DNA of 8,522 nucleotides from positions 1-8,522 of the forward strand of contig JALOSD010000069.1 of the NCBI GenBank assembly GCA_025458585.1, in the 5' to 3' direction. Source of the stretch: Burkholderiaceae bacterium. GTDB taxonomy: Bacteria > Pseudomonadota > Gammaproteobacteria > Burkholderiales > Burkholderiaceae_C. Position numbers and translations under genes: made by a program. Shown one piece after another: positions 1 through 6,985 of the stretch (its first letter is position 1; the number at the start of each line of letters is the position of its first letter). Under the pieces are notes generated by a model, which did no database searches, was not told the DNA's origin, and saw only the letters and a program-made list of their open reading frames with translations.

Positions 1-153
1 GTGCCTGACGCCTACCTCTTCGTCGTCGCCAGTTGGGGCAAGTACGTCGGTGTCGACATCTCGGGCCTGTCGCACCTGGGCGCCTTCATGGCCCGCATGG
101 CGGCGCGCCCGGGCGTGCGGGCGGCGCTCGACGCCGAGGGGCTGGTGAAGTAG
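1..153 (+). CDS. Glutathione S-transferase, C-terminal end (partial)
   Basis: The window opens inside this gene; frame 1 gives 50 residues and then TAG at 151-153. The peptide has the features of the GST C-terminal helical domain: a DAYLF stretch (the usual S/A-x-A-D-x-Y/F-L-F helix), then KYVGVD, then a FMARMAARPGVRAAL helix ending in EGLVK. GSTs of this bacterial class conjugate glutathione to electrophiles in the cytoplasm, or have related peroxidase or isomerase roles. The catalytic thioredoxin-fold domain lies to the left of the window, so class and activity cannot be judged. The helix begins VPDAYLF where ADAYLF is usual, a minor change. It is also possible that this is only a remnant of a gene truncated outside the window. 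Confidence 0.75.
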   Translation: MPDAYLFVVASWGKYVGVDISGLSHLGAFMARMAARPGVRAALDAEGLVK

Positions 154-183
154 CTACCCCCGCGGTTCTCGCCTGGACCATGC

Positions 184-210
184 CGGGCCCGCGGGCGCTC
201 GACGGGCCCG
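184..210. terminator. Inverted repeat downstream of the GST gene, possible terminator
   Basis: CGGGCCCG at 184-191 recurs at 203-210, and because the 8-mer is its own reverse complement the two copies can pair as a perfect 8-bp GC stem with an 11-nt loop. It lies 31 bases past the GST stop codon, a reasonable place for a terminator. No T-run follows, so intrinsic termination is uncertain, and two palindromic 8-mers can arise easily in such GC-rich DNA. Confidence 0.35.
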
Positions 211-406
211 TCCACGGCAACGGCACTGCGTTGGGGCTCGCGGCGCCGGCGCGGTTGGCCCCATGCATGCCAGTGCGACGAAGAAGGACCCCTCCATGAA
301 CATGAGCCAGGCGACGGCTGACCTGGACTTCAGGGTCGCAACACTCGGGGCGCGATTGCTGGCGCGAGCAGTGCCGGCCTCGGCGAAGCCCGAGTTCGTC
401 ATCGGG

Positions 407-541
407 CCGGCGCTGGCCGCAGCCGACGTCGGCATCGCGTTGCCCTCCGGTACCGGCGTCGCAATGGACGCCTCGGGCATCACGCTGATGCGCGGCGACC
501 CGGCCCTGGTGGCAGCGGCAATCGACATCAGCCGCCACACT
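407..541 (+). pseudogene. Fragment of a copper/heavy-metal P1B-type ATPase (CopA-like)
   Basis: Frame 2 encodes about 45 residues that match the segment just after the GDGxNDAP hinge of P1B-type ATPases: PALAAADVGIA, then a GTGVAMDASGITLM stretch, then RGDPALVAAAIDIS and RHT. In intact CopA proteins this segment joins the P-domain to the last two membrane helices. The hinge motif, the phosphorylation site DKTG, the CPC membrane motif and the final helices are all missing. The open frame runs from an ATG at 263, but residues 1-48 show no ATPase similarity that I recognise. After RHT the similarity stops at 541, exactly at the stop codon of the opposing hicA gene, so a junction lies there. Two residues are also lost in the usual GTGTDVAM string. 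A non-functional relic is the only sensible reading. Confidence 0.75.
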
Positions 542-816
542 CAAGACGCCTCGTACGACGACGGCGTCACCCCCGCCCGTGCCAGAAACTCGCGCAGGTG
601 CATCAGGCCCTGCTTGTCCAGCTCGTTGCCGTGATGGTGGGGGCGGTGCAGGATGGCCTCCACACGCTCCTTCGTCACCCTGACGCGCGCGCCGGAGAGC
701 GACTCGACCTCGGCGCCGACGTGGCGCAGCAGCGATTCGACGTCGCGCCAGTGGATGTTGTGGCTGGGCGGATCGTGGAAGATCAGCCGGATCAGCTTGG
801 CGTGGTGGCTGCTCAT
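541..816 (-). CDS. hicA: HicA-family toxin (putative mRNA interferase), no HicB partner in view
   Basis: The 91-residue protein starts at ATG 816 (MSSHHAKLIRLIF). GTG at 817 and TTG at 829 are in-frame alternatives, but the ATG has CGGGG a few bases upstream and gives the usual family N-terminus. It resembles the HicA variant with the pattern IxWRDVExLL (residues 21-30), LGAEVE-type strand, SGxRVRV (41-47), LHRPH (56-60) and a C-terminal REFLARAGV helix (75-83). HicA toxins have a dsRBD-like fold and cleave mRNA; HicB, normally encoded right next to hicA, neutralises them and represses the operon. Downstream, beyond the stop at 541, lies only an ATPase scrap on the other strand, and upstream there is no hicB-like frame. 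The classic catalytic GSHxxF histidine is replaced here by SGARV, as in this subfamily, whose HRPH histidines are conserved. Activity is therefore unproven. Confidence 0.75.
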   Translation of the reverse strand: MSSHHAKLIRLIFHDPPSHNIHWRDVESLLRHVGAEVESLSGARVRVTKERVEAILHRPHHHGNELDKQGLMHLREFLARAGVTPSSYEAS

Positions 817-1022
817 CACGTGGCCCCGCAAGTGACGGACCGTCCAGCGTAGCAGGGTGCGCCCCGCGGCAGGTCAAGGCACCACGTCGCCGAGGCGCTC
901 GCGACAGGCGTTGCGTCAGGACAACCGCTCGCGGCACGTCGACGTCGAGACTCGCGCGGGGTCGATCACCTCGGCTGCGGCGTCGGCCGGGTATCCCTGC
1001 GCCATCGACGCGACGATGTAGC

Positions 1023-1042
1023 CTTCGGATCTGCTTCGGATC
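1023..1042. repeat. Short tandem direct repeat upstream of the alpha/beta hydrolase
   Basis: CTTCGGATC occurs at 1023-1031 and again at 1034-1042, an 11-bp period, close to one helical turn. It ends six bases before the GTG start at 1049. It could be a small operator or simply a slippage duplication. The second GGA also provides the only weak ribosome-binding sequence for the gene. Confidence 0.4.
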
Positions 1043-1048
1043 CTGACC

Positions 1049-2083
1049 GTGCGCCCGCTCCTCGCCTCGCTGGCCGGACTCGCTGTGCTGCTGTGCGTGG
1101 CCGGCGGGTGGATCGCGCTGGTCTACCAGCGCGACATGGGCCGCGAGTACCAGCGCATCCAGAGCCGCGGCCAGGTGATGGCGTCGCCGTTCGGCGACAT
1201 CGAGGTGCTCGAGGGCGGGACGCCCACCGGCCCGGCGGTGCTTCTGGTGCACGGCAGCGGAGGCGGCTACGACCAGGGTGAGCTGCTCGGCCATGCCGCG
1301 CTTGGCAAAAACACGGCGCTGCGCTGGATCGCCCCTTCGCGCTTCGGCTACCTCCGCTCGACGTTCAAGCCGGGGGCCACCTTCGACGACCAGGCACACG
1401 CCTACGCGTTCCTGCTGGACCGGCTCGGGATCGATCGTATCGCCGTCGTGGCGCTCTCGCACGGCGGGCCCTCCGCGCTGCTGTTCGCGGCCCTGCACCC
1501 CGATCGCGTCTCGTCGCTCACGCTCATCTCAGCGGGTGTGGCCGCGTCGGGCGCAGCCGACCAGGCGCAGGCGAACGACAAGGGCAGCGCGCTGACGGCC
1601 ATCTTCCAGCAGGACGTCCGCTACTGGGTGCTGACGCACACGATGCGCCGCCGGTTCCTCGAGTTGATGGGCGTGAGCCCGACGGTCAGCGCCAGCCTCA
1701 CGCCCGAGCAGCGCCGGCTCGCCGACGACGTGATCGACCGGATGAACCCCGTGTCGCCACGCGCGGCGGGCACGGTGTTCGACAACCAAGCCGCGATGCC
1801 CAACGAGCGCATCGCGGCGATCCGCGCGCCCACGCTCGTGCTGCACGCCAGAGACGACGGGCTGCAGCTCTTTCACAACGCCGAGTTCGCCGCGAACCAC
1901 ATCGCGAACGCCCGTCTCGTCGCCTTCGAGCGCGGCGGGCACTTGCTGCTGGCCGTGGAGCAGCCGGCCGTGCAGCGGCTCGTCGTCGAGCACATCTGCA
2001 GGCACGCGGGCGACCCTGCCGTCCCTGGCGCCACGAGGCTCCCCGGCGTGCAGGATCAGCACGTATCGCCCTGCGGACGATAG
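1049..2083 (+). CDS. Membrane-anchored alpha/beta-fold hydrolase
   Basis: The 344-residue product starts with GTG; residues 4-26 form a hydrophobic segment preceded by Arg, so the enzyme is probably an N-terminally anchored, periplasm-facing protein. The alpha/beta hydrolase core follows: VLLVHGSGGG (64-73) is the oxyanion loop, ALSHGG (135-140) is the nucleophile elbow with Ser137, PTLVLHARDDGLQ (261-273) carries the acid Asp269 or Asp270, and RGGH (295-298) supplies His298. A lid-like insert spans about residues 165-250. The elbow reads A-x-S-x-G instead of G-x-S-x-G, which is tolerated in several subfamilies. The substrate cannot be told from sequence. The last 27 residues or so, after ICRHAG, look like non-domain tail. 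No strong Shine-Dalgarno sequence is visible. The gene stands alone, converging on the arsS operon remnant. Confidence 0.8.
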   Translation: MRPLLASLAGLAVLLCVAGGWIALVYQRDMGREYQRIQSRGQVMASPFGDIEVLEGGTPTGPAVLLVHGSGGGYDQGELLGHAALGKNTALRWIAPSRFGYLRSTFKPGATFDDQAHAYAFLLDRLGIDRIAVVALSHGGPSALLFAALHPDRVSSLTLISAGVAASGAADQAQANDKGSALTAIFQQDVRYWVLTHTMRRRFLELMGVSPTVSASLTPEQRRLADDVIDRMNPVSPRAAGTVFDNQAAMPNERIAAIRAPTLVLHARDDGLQLFHNAEFAANHIANARLVAFERGGHLLLAVEQPAVQRLVVEHICRHAGDPAVPGATRLPGVQDQHVSPCGR

Positions 2084-2199
2084 TTGGCGGCTGGCGCGCG
2101 GCGAGGCGCATCGCGCGGCCATCCGCCGTGGCTCGCGACGAACGGCAGGTTCCGGTCGCCGCCACGGGGCACAGGCCGCGACCACAGCACCGAACGAGC

Positions 2200-2405
2200 T
2201 GTACACGCCTGAAGACCGCAGGGTTGGCGTCGAACCAGTGGCAGTCGCCATAGAACACCAGCCGCTTGCGGGCGTGCGCGCGATCGAACAGCTCGAGCAC
2301 GAGCTAGACCCCGCGCGCACGCAGCGGCCGCAGCGCCCGCAGCGTCGCTTCGATGTCCGTGGCCTCGTTCAGTGCCGGCATGACGATGGACAACAACGGC
2401 TTCAT
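2200..2405 (-). pseudogene. Broken family-2 glycosyltransferase (rSAM/selenodomain-associated type)
   Basis: The start codon at 2405 overlaps the stop of the upstream gene as ATGA, so the gene was translationally coupled to it. The first 33 codons read as a GT2 N-terminus: LLSIVMPALNEATDIEAT, then LRALRPLRARGV. An in-frame TAG at 2306-2304 follows where family members have Glu (ARGVEL). The same frame continues as LVLELFDRAHARKRLVFYGD and then an FRRV string. This may correspond to the late GDQ-x2-F-x-R-x4-F segment of these enzymes, implying that about 90 residues, including the DGGSxDGT site, have been deleted; that alignment is tentative. Family TIGR04283 enzymes are typical companions of arsS-like radical SAM genes, which fits the context. 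The sugar transferase step of the pathway is therefore probably missing here, unless a copy exists elsewhere. The left limit is approximate. Confidence 0.7.
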
Positions 2406-3972
2406 CGTGCGTCGCCCCCTCGCACGTCGTTCAGGGCCCAGTCATAGTCGGCGAAGGCGATGTCCACGCCACCGCCTCGGATACGCTCACGGTCGACCGG
2501 CGCATCGGCCAGCTGATCGGCGTAGCGGGCCGCGAAGGCGGGCAGCGAGGCGACGCCGCGGTGTCCGAGCCGGAAGTCCTCGCCATACCAGTCGAAGATC
2601 TTCGACAGCTCCAGCCGCTGACGCTGGGGGTTGAAACGGTTGCGCGTGCGGTCGCTCATGAAGCGCAGCGTCTGCTCGTCGAGCTGGGCTTCCAGCCGCA
2701 CGGCCACGAAGGCTTCCTCGCGCAGCGCCGGGCAGCCGATGCTGGCGCAGTTGACGGCGAAGTGCACGCGCGGGTCGTCGTAGACGCCGCGCTGGCGCAG
2801 CATCCCGTGTTCGATGTCGTCCAGCGACACCCTGTCGCCCAGCAGGGGAATCCACTTCGGCTTCCAGGGGCTGCTGAGCAGGCTACCCAGGTCCTTGATC
2901 GACTTCAGGTCGGGGTAGCGCGTGAGGATCAGCTCGACCGTGTAAGCGTTGTAGGCGTTGATCAGGAAGGCCTGGCGCTCGGCCTTGGACCAGCTCGAGA
3001 AGGTGGCCGCCGGTACGGCCGACAGGGTGTCGAGGTAGGCCTTCAGCGCCGCGCGGTCGGCGGCGAAGCCAACGTAGTTCACCTGCGTCGCCTGCCCGCC
3101 GCGCACGAGGCGCACGTGCTTGCGCAGCAGTGCCGTCCAGGCTGCATGGGTGTGATCGAACGCCTGCGCGCACACGGGCAGCGCCGTGGTGGTGGCCGTG
3201 GCGGCGAGTGCGGCGGCCAGCCAGGTGCGTCGAGACAGCAGGTTGCGATCGAAGGACTTCGGCCTGGTCCACTTCGCGTACACCTTGCGCCGTTCGAGCC
3301 AGCTCACTCCCGCCTTGGCCAGCAGCGGGAACAGCCCCACGAGCGCGAAGCTGGCCAGCAGCCCCGGCGACAGGATGTCGCCCGGCGACTGGATCGCCGC
3401 CAGTTGCGTGCCCGCGTTCACGTACACCGCGGTCGCGGCCAGCATGCCGAGCTGGCTGACGACGTAGAAGCGCGCGACGCCCATCGGCGTGAGGCCCATC
3501 AGCAGGTTGATGAGCCAGAACGGCAACACGGGCACCAGCCGCAACGTCAGCAGGTAGACGGTGCCGTCCTGGCGCACACCGTCGTTGATGGGCGCCAGCG
3601 CCTTGCCGAAGCGGGCCTGGAGGGCGTCGCGCAGCAGGTAGCGCGCGACCAGGAAGGCCAGCAGTGCGCCGAGGCTGGATGCGAAGCTCACCAGCACCAA
3701 GCCCAAGCCCAGCCCGAACATCGCGCCGGCTGCCAGCGTCAGGATCACCGCGCCCGGGATCGACACCGCGGTGGCGGCCACGTACACGCCGAAGAACAGC
3801 GCCGCCGTGGCCAGCGGCTGCGTCTGCACGCCGGCCACAAGCGCGTCGCGGCTGACCTTGAGGTTGTCCAGCGTGAGCAGAGCCCCCAGGTCGTACTGGC
3901 GCCAGACCCAGAACGCGACCAGCGCGAGCGTGGCCGAACCGGCCCACAGCCAGACTTTGGACCAGCGGGCCA

Positions 3973-3973
<1 letters not shown>
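2402..3973 (-). CDS. TVP38/TMEM64 (VTT domain) membrane protein fused to a DUF547 domain
   Basis: The 523-residue protein starts at ATG 3973, which shares its A with the arsS stop (TGATG); a TTG one codon upstream is less likely. Residues 7-24 are a first TM segment. Residues 50-225 are the VTT/SNARE-associated domain, with VSIPGAVILTLAAGAMFG (70-87) and RLVPVLPFWLINLLMG (145-160) as the re-entrant loop motifs. A second hydrophobic stretch after LLSRRTW (about 245-270) ends in ALPVCAQA, like a lipoprotein/signal-type export segment retained inside the fusion. Residues 272-515 are DUF547: INAYNAYTVELIL (338-350), SLDDIEHGMLR (383-393) and the hallmark HFAVNCASIGCP (404-415). VTT proteins are DedA-superfamily membrane transporters or scramblases; DUF547 has no settled function. 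The gene is sandwiched in the arsS operon, suggesting membrane transport or envelope attachment of its product. Domain assignment is firm; role is inferred. Confidence 0.9.
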
Positions 3974-5001
<1,028 letters not shown>

Positions 5002-5036
5002 GGGTGGCGCGAATGGGTCTGCAGGTGGGCGATGCA

Positions 5037-5057
5037 GCTCCATTCGCCGGATGGAGC
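5037..5057. repeat. Perfect inverted repeat overlapping the arsS promoter -10
   Basis: GCTCCAT at 5037-5043 pairs with ATGGAGC at 5051-5057 across a 7-nt loop. A second dyad, CCGGA (5047-5051) with TCCGG (5060-5064), interleaves with it. Both sit in the spacer and -10 of the leftward GTAACC-N16-CGAA promoter. As DNA this could be an operator; most of it lies upstream of the expected transcript start, so an RNA hairpin in the mRNA is unlikely. Chance is possible. Confidence 0.45.
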
Positions 5058-5068
5058 ACTCCGGTTAC
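5043..5068 (-). promoter_or_regulatory. SigF-type ECF promoter facing arsS
   Basis: On the minus strand GTAACC (5068-5063) is followed by exactly 16 bases and CGAA (5046-5043). This equals, base for base in both boxes and in spacing, the site in front of the sigma factor gene 233 bp away. From memory it is also the consensus described for Caulobacter SigF. By usual ECF geometry transcription would start around 5033-5038, leaving roughly 32-37 bases of leader before ATG 5001. Confidence 0.72.
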
Positions 5069-5300
5069 AGCACAGTCGGTCGCGACGTCGGCGGCGACGC
5101 CGGGCGCGACCCACCGCGCAACCCCTGATCGACGACACGCCCGGCCCAGGCTGTTGGCGAAGGACTGTGCCAGTGGAGTCCATCGAGGGTCTGCGCTCGT
5201 CCTGCCATTTGCGCCAGCCACGACCCTGGTCTCACGGACGGCACAATCCGGCAGTCGACCTCTCGGAGTCGGCTGCTGCGGCTCATCGTTGCGGGCCGAT
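5069..5300. other. Divergent intergenic region between the two SigF-type promoters
   Basis: These 232 bases between the two -35 boxes contain no convincing gene on either strand. The open frames across it lack starts with ribosome-binding sites and show no recognisable domain. No further GTAACC or GGTTAC copy lies between the two promoters. Any additional sites controlling arsS or sigF (for example a housekeeping promoter for sigF) would be here, but I cannot point to one. Confidence 0.4.
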
Positions 5301-5326
5301 GTAACCCAAGGGCCCCGAGCCGCGAA
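5301..5326 (+). promoter_or_regulatory. SigF-type ECF promoter facing the sigma factor gene
   Basis: GTAACC at 5301-5306, 16 bases, then CGAA at 5323-5326. This is the same string as the leftward site before arsS and suggests autoregulation, normal for ECF sigma operons. The -10 directly touches the ATG at 5327, so the expected transcript start (about 5333-5336) would fall inside the assigned coding region; see findings. Confidence 0.7.
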
Positions 5327-5896
5327 ATGCCTGTTGACGCCAGCCCCGGCGACTTCGAGTCCGTCCTCAAGCCGCTTTGGCTGCGCGCGCAGTCGGGCGA
5401 CGACGCGGCCTACCGGCAATGCCTGGGTCTGCTCGCTTCGCGTCTGCGCGGCTATCTGAGACGCCGCTTGTCCGCCTTCCCGGACGAGGTGGAGGATCTG
5501 GTTCAGGAGACCCTGTTGGCGCTGCATCTGCAACGCGGCACGTACGACCCGACGCTGCCCGTCAGCGCCTGGGCCGTGGCCATCGCCCGCCACAAGCTGG
5601 TCGACCTGTGGCGCCGACGGGGTCGGCGCGACAGCCTGCACGACGCGATCGACGACGTCGACGAGCATCTGCTCGCCGCGGAACCCGACGACGGCGGCGC
5701 ACGGCGTGACCTGGAGATCCTGCTTCGGGACCTGCCGCAGGCGCAGCGGCAGGCCATCGTGCTGACCAAGCTCGAGGGCCTGTCCGTGGCCGAGGCGGCG
5801 GCGCGCACGGGCGCTTCCGAGTCGGCGATCAAGGTGCAGGTGCACCGCGGGCTCAAGCGCCTGGCCGCGCTGGTGCGGCGCGACGCCACGGGATGA
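5327..5896 (+). CDS. sigF: ECF-family RNA polymerase sigma factor, SigF/NrsF type
   Basis: The 189-residue protein has sigma region 2 at about residues 27-100, with DEVEDLVQETLLALHLQR (53-70), TYDPTLPVSAWAVAIARHKL (72-91) and the basic DLWRRRGRR segment (93-101). An acidic linker follows (107-128), then sigma region 4 at about 132-185 with LPQAQRQAIVLTKLEGLS (136-153) and the helix-turn-helix VAEAAARTGASESAIKVQVHRGLKRL. There is no region 3 or extra C-terminal domain. It directs RNA polymerase to a small stress regulon when released from its anti-sigma factor. That partner is encoded 25 bases downstream and is of the DUF1109/NrsF class, which fixes the sigma subgroup. ATG 5327 is the only standard start in frame before region 2; AAGGG at 5308-5312 is too far (14 nt) for a good Shine-Dalgarno sequence. 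Confidence 0.93.
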   Translation: MPVDASPGDFESVLKPLWLRAQSGDDAAYRQCLGLLASRLRGYLRRRLSAFPDEVEDLVQETLLALHLQRGTYDPTLPVSAWAVAIARHKLVDLWRRRGRRDSLHDAIDDVDEHLLAAEPDDGGARRDLEILLRDLPQAQRQAIVLTKLEGLSVAEAAARTGASESAIKVQVHRGLKRLAALVRRDATG

Positions 5897-5921
5897 ATCT
5901 GCCAGGTTTCGGACGATCGAC

Positions 5922-6557
5922 ATGAAGACCGACGCGCTGATCGACATGCTGGCCCGCGATGCGGGTCCGGCACCGCGCGCGCTCGCGGCGCGGCGGCTGT
6001 CGCCGGCCGCGATCGGGGGCCTGCTGGTCAGTGCATGGGCCGCGATCGCCTGGTTCGGCGCCATCCCGACGGCCATGTTCGCGACGCCGGTGCCGTGGAC
6101 AAAGATGGCCTATGCCGCCGCACTGGCGCTGGCCGCAGGATGGCTGACTGCGCGCCTGTCGCGGCCGGCCGCGCCTTTCGCGGGGCCGCAACGCGCCACC
6201 GCCCTCGTGGTGCTGGCGATGGCCGTGATCGGCGCCGCTTCGCTGTGGTCCGAACCGGCCGGTGCACGAATGGAGGCGCTGCTGGGTCATTCGTGGTCCA
6301 CCTGTCCGTGGAGCGTGCTGGCGCTGTCGTTGCCGGCACTGGCCGCGTCGCTGTGGGCGGCGCGCGGCCTCGCGCCGACGCGCCCTCGTGCCGCCGGCTT
6401 CGCGGCCGGGCTGCTCGCGGGCTCGGTCGGTGCGCTCGGCTATTCGCTGTCGTGCCCCGAAGCGTCGCCGGCGTTCGTGGCGGTGTGGTACACGCTGGGC
6501 ATCGGCCTCACCGGCGCCGTCGGGGCCGCGCTAGGGCCACGCGTGCTGCGTTGGTGA
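5922..6557 (+). CDS. nrsF: NrsF (DUF1109) integral-membrane anti-sigma factor
   Basis: The 211-residue protein begins MKTDALIDMLARDAG, the typical cytoplasmic N-terminus of DUF1109 proteins, and then shows six hydrophobic segments at about 28-48, 62-79, 92-110, 129-147, 157-175 and 187-205. It has only two cysteines: C128 in HSWSTCPWS and C178 in YSLSCPEAS. In Caulobacter NrsF, as I recall, C131 and C181 are needed to respond to dichromate and cadmium; position and 50-residue spacing match. The protein therefore probably holds the sigma factor at the inner membrane and releases it on metal or thiol stress. It lies 25 bases after the sigma gene and is surely co-transcribed. Length and topology are normal for the family. 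The start has only a weak GGA upstream, consistent with coupling to the preceding gene. Confidence 0.93.
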   Translation: MKTDALIDMLARDAGPAPRALAARRLSPAAIGGLLVSAWAAIAWFGAIPTAMFATPVPWTKMAYAAALALAAGWLTARLSRPAAPFAGPQRATALVVLAMAVIGAASLWSEPAGARMEALLGHSWSTCPWSVLALSLPALAASLWAARGLAPTRPRAAGFAAGLLAGSVGALGYSLSCPEASPAFVAVWYTLGIGLTGAVGAALGPRVLRW

Positions 6558-6610
6558 ACGCTTCGGTTGACCTTGCCCGCGTGTGCTCCCATGGCTGAGG
6601 AGAGGCAGAA

Positions 6611-6946
6611 ATGGCACAGACTCACGCACGTTCGGGCCAGGTCGTCAGCGTTCTGCCCCTGGGCGATCGGCTGGGCGAGGTCAGGACGACCGCCATCATC
6701 AAGGCCGATCAACTCGAGTTGGTGCGCATCGTGCTGCCTGCGGGCAAGGGCCTGCCCCTGCACAGCGCGCCCGGCGAAGTCACCGTGCAATGCATCGAAG
6801 GCCGCATCGAGTTCGAGACAAGCGACGGCCGGCAGGTGCTCGAGGCGGGCGATCTCATCCATCTTCGGCGCAACGAACCCCACGCGCTGAATGCGATCGT
6901 CGACTCGTCCGCGCTGGTGACCCTGTGCATCGCCAAGCCGGTCTGA
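6611..6946 (+). CDS. Small single-domain cupin protein
   Basis: The 111-residue protein starts at ATG 6611 after a strong Shine-Dalgarno sequence (GAGGAGAGG, 6597-6605). It is one cupin barrel: motif 1 is LPLHSAPGEVTVQCIEGRIEF (His51, Glu56), and motif 2 is LEAGDLIHLRRNEPHALNAI (His91). The second histidine of the usual HxH pair is Ala53, so the metal site has at most His51, Glu56 and His91; similar small cupins are common in Burkholderiales. Function is unknown; such proteins may bind a metal, sense a small molecule, or be inactive barrels. It follows nrsF by 53 bases in the same direction and may be its third operon gene, but its own strong ribosome site and the gap leave that open. It converges on sdhB with 39 bases between the stops. 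Confidence 0.85.
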   Translation: MAQTHARSGQVVSVLPLGDRLGEVRTTAIIKADQLELVRIVLPAGKGLPLHSAPGEVTVQCIEGRIEFETSDGRQVLEAGDLIHLRRNEPHALNAIVDSSALVTLCIAKPV

Positions 6947-6959
6947 CCAGCGTGCCGAC

Positions 6960-6971
6960 ACGCGAACGCGT
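6960..6971. terminator. Small dyad between the convergent cupin and sdhB genes
   Basis: ACGCGAACGCGT contains a 5-bp stem (ACGCG/CGCGT) with a 2-nt loop in the 39-bp gap between the two stop codons. It is the only dyad there that I see and could help terminate either transcript. It is short and lacks a T-run, so the call is weak. Confidence 0.2.
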
Positions 6972-6985
6972 CCGGGTTGGCGCGG

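Noticed and set aside
905..1022. Minus-strand peptide GYIVASMAQGYPADAAAEVI in the hicA-hydrolase gap
   Set aside because: It looks protein-like over about 25 residues but has no start with a ribosome site, ends at a stop soon after, and I cannot tie it to a family.
86..1498. Long open frame on the minus strand (about 470 codons)
   Set aside because: It runs antisense to the alpha/beta hydrolase and across hicA in the wrong frame; composition is Arg/Gly/Ala/Pro-rich with no domain. GC-rich codon bias produces such shadows.
6567..6595. TTGACC string as a sigma-70 -35 box for the cupin gene
   Set aside because: At a 17-bp spacing the sequence is CATGGC-like, nothing near TATAAT.
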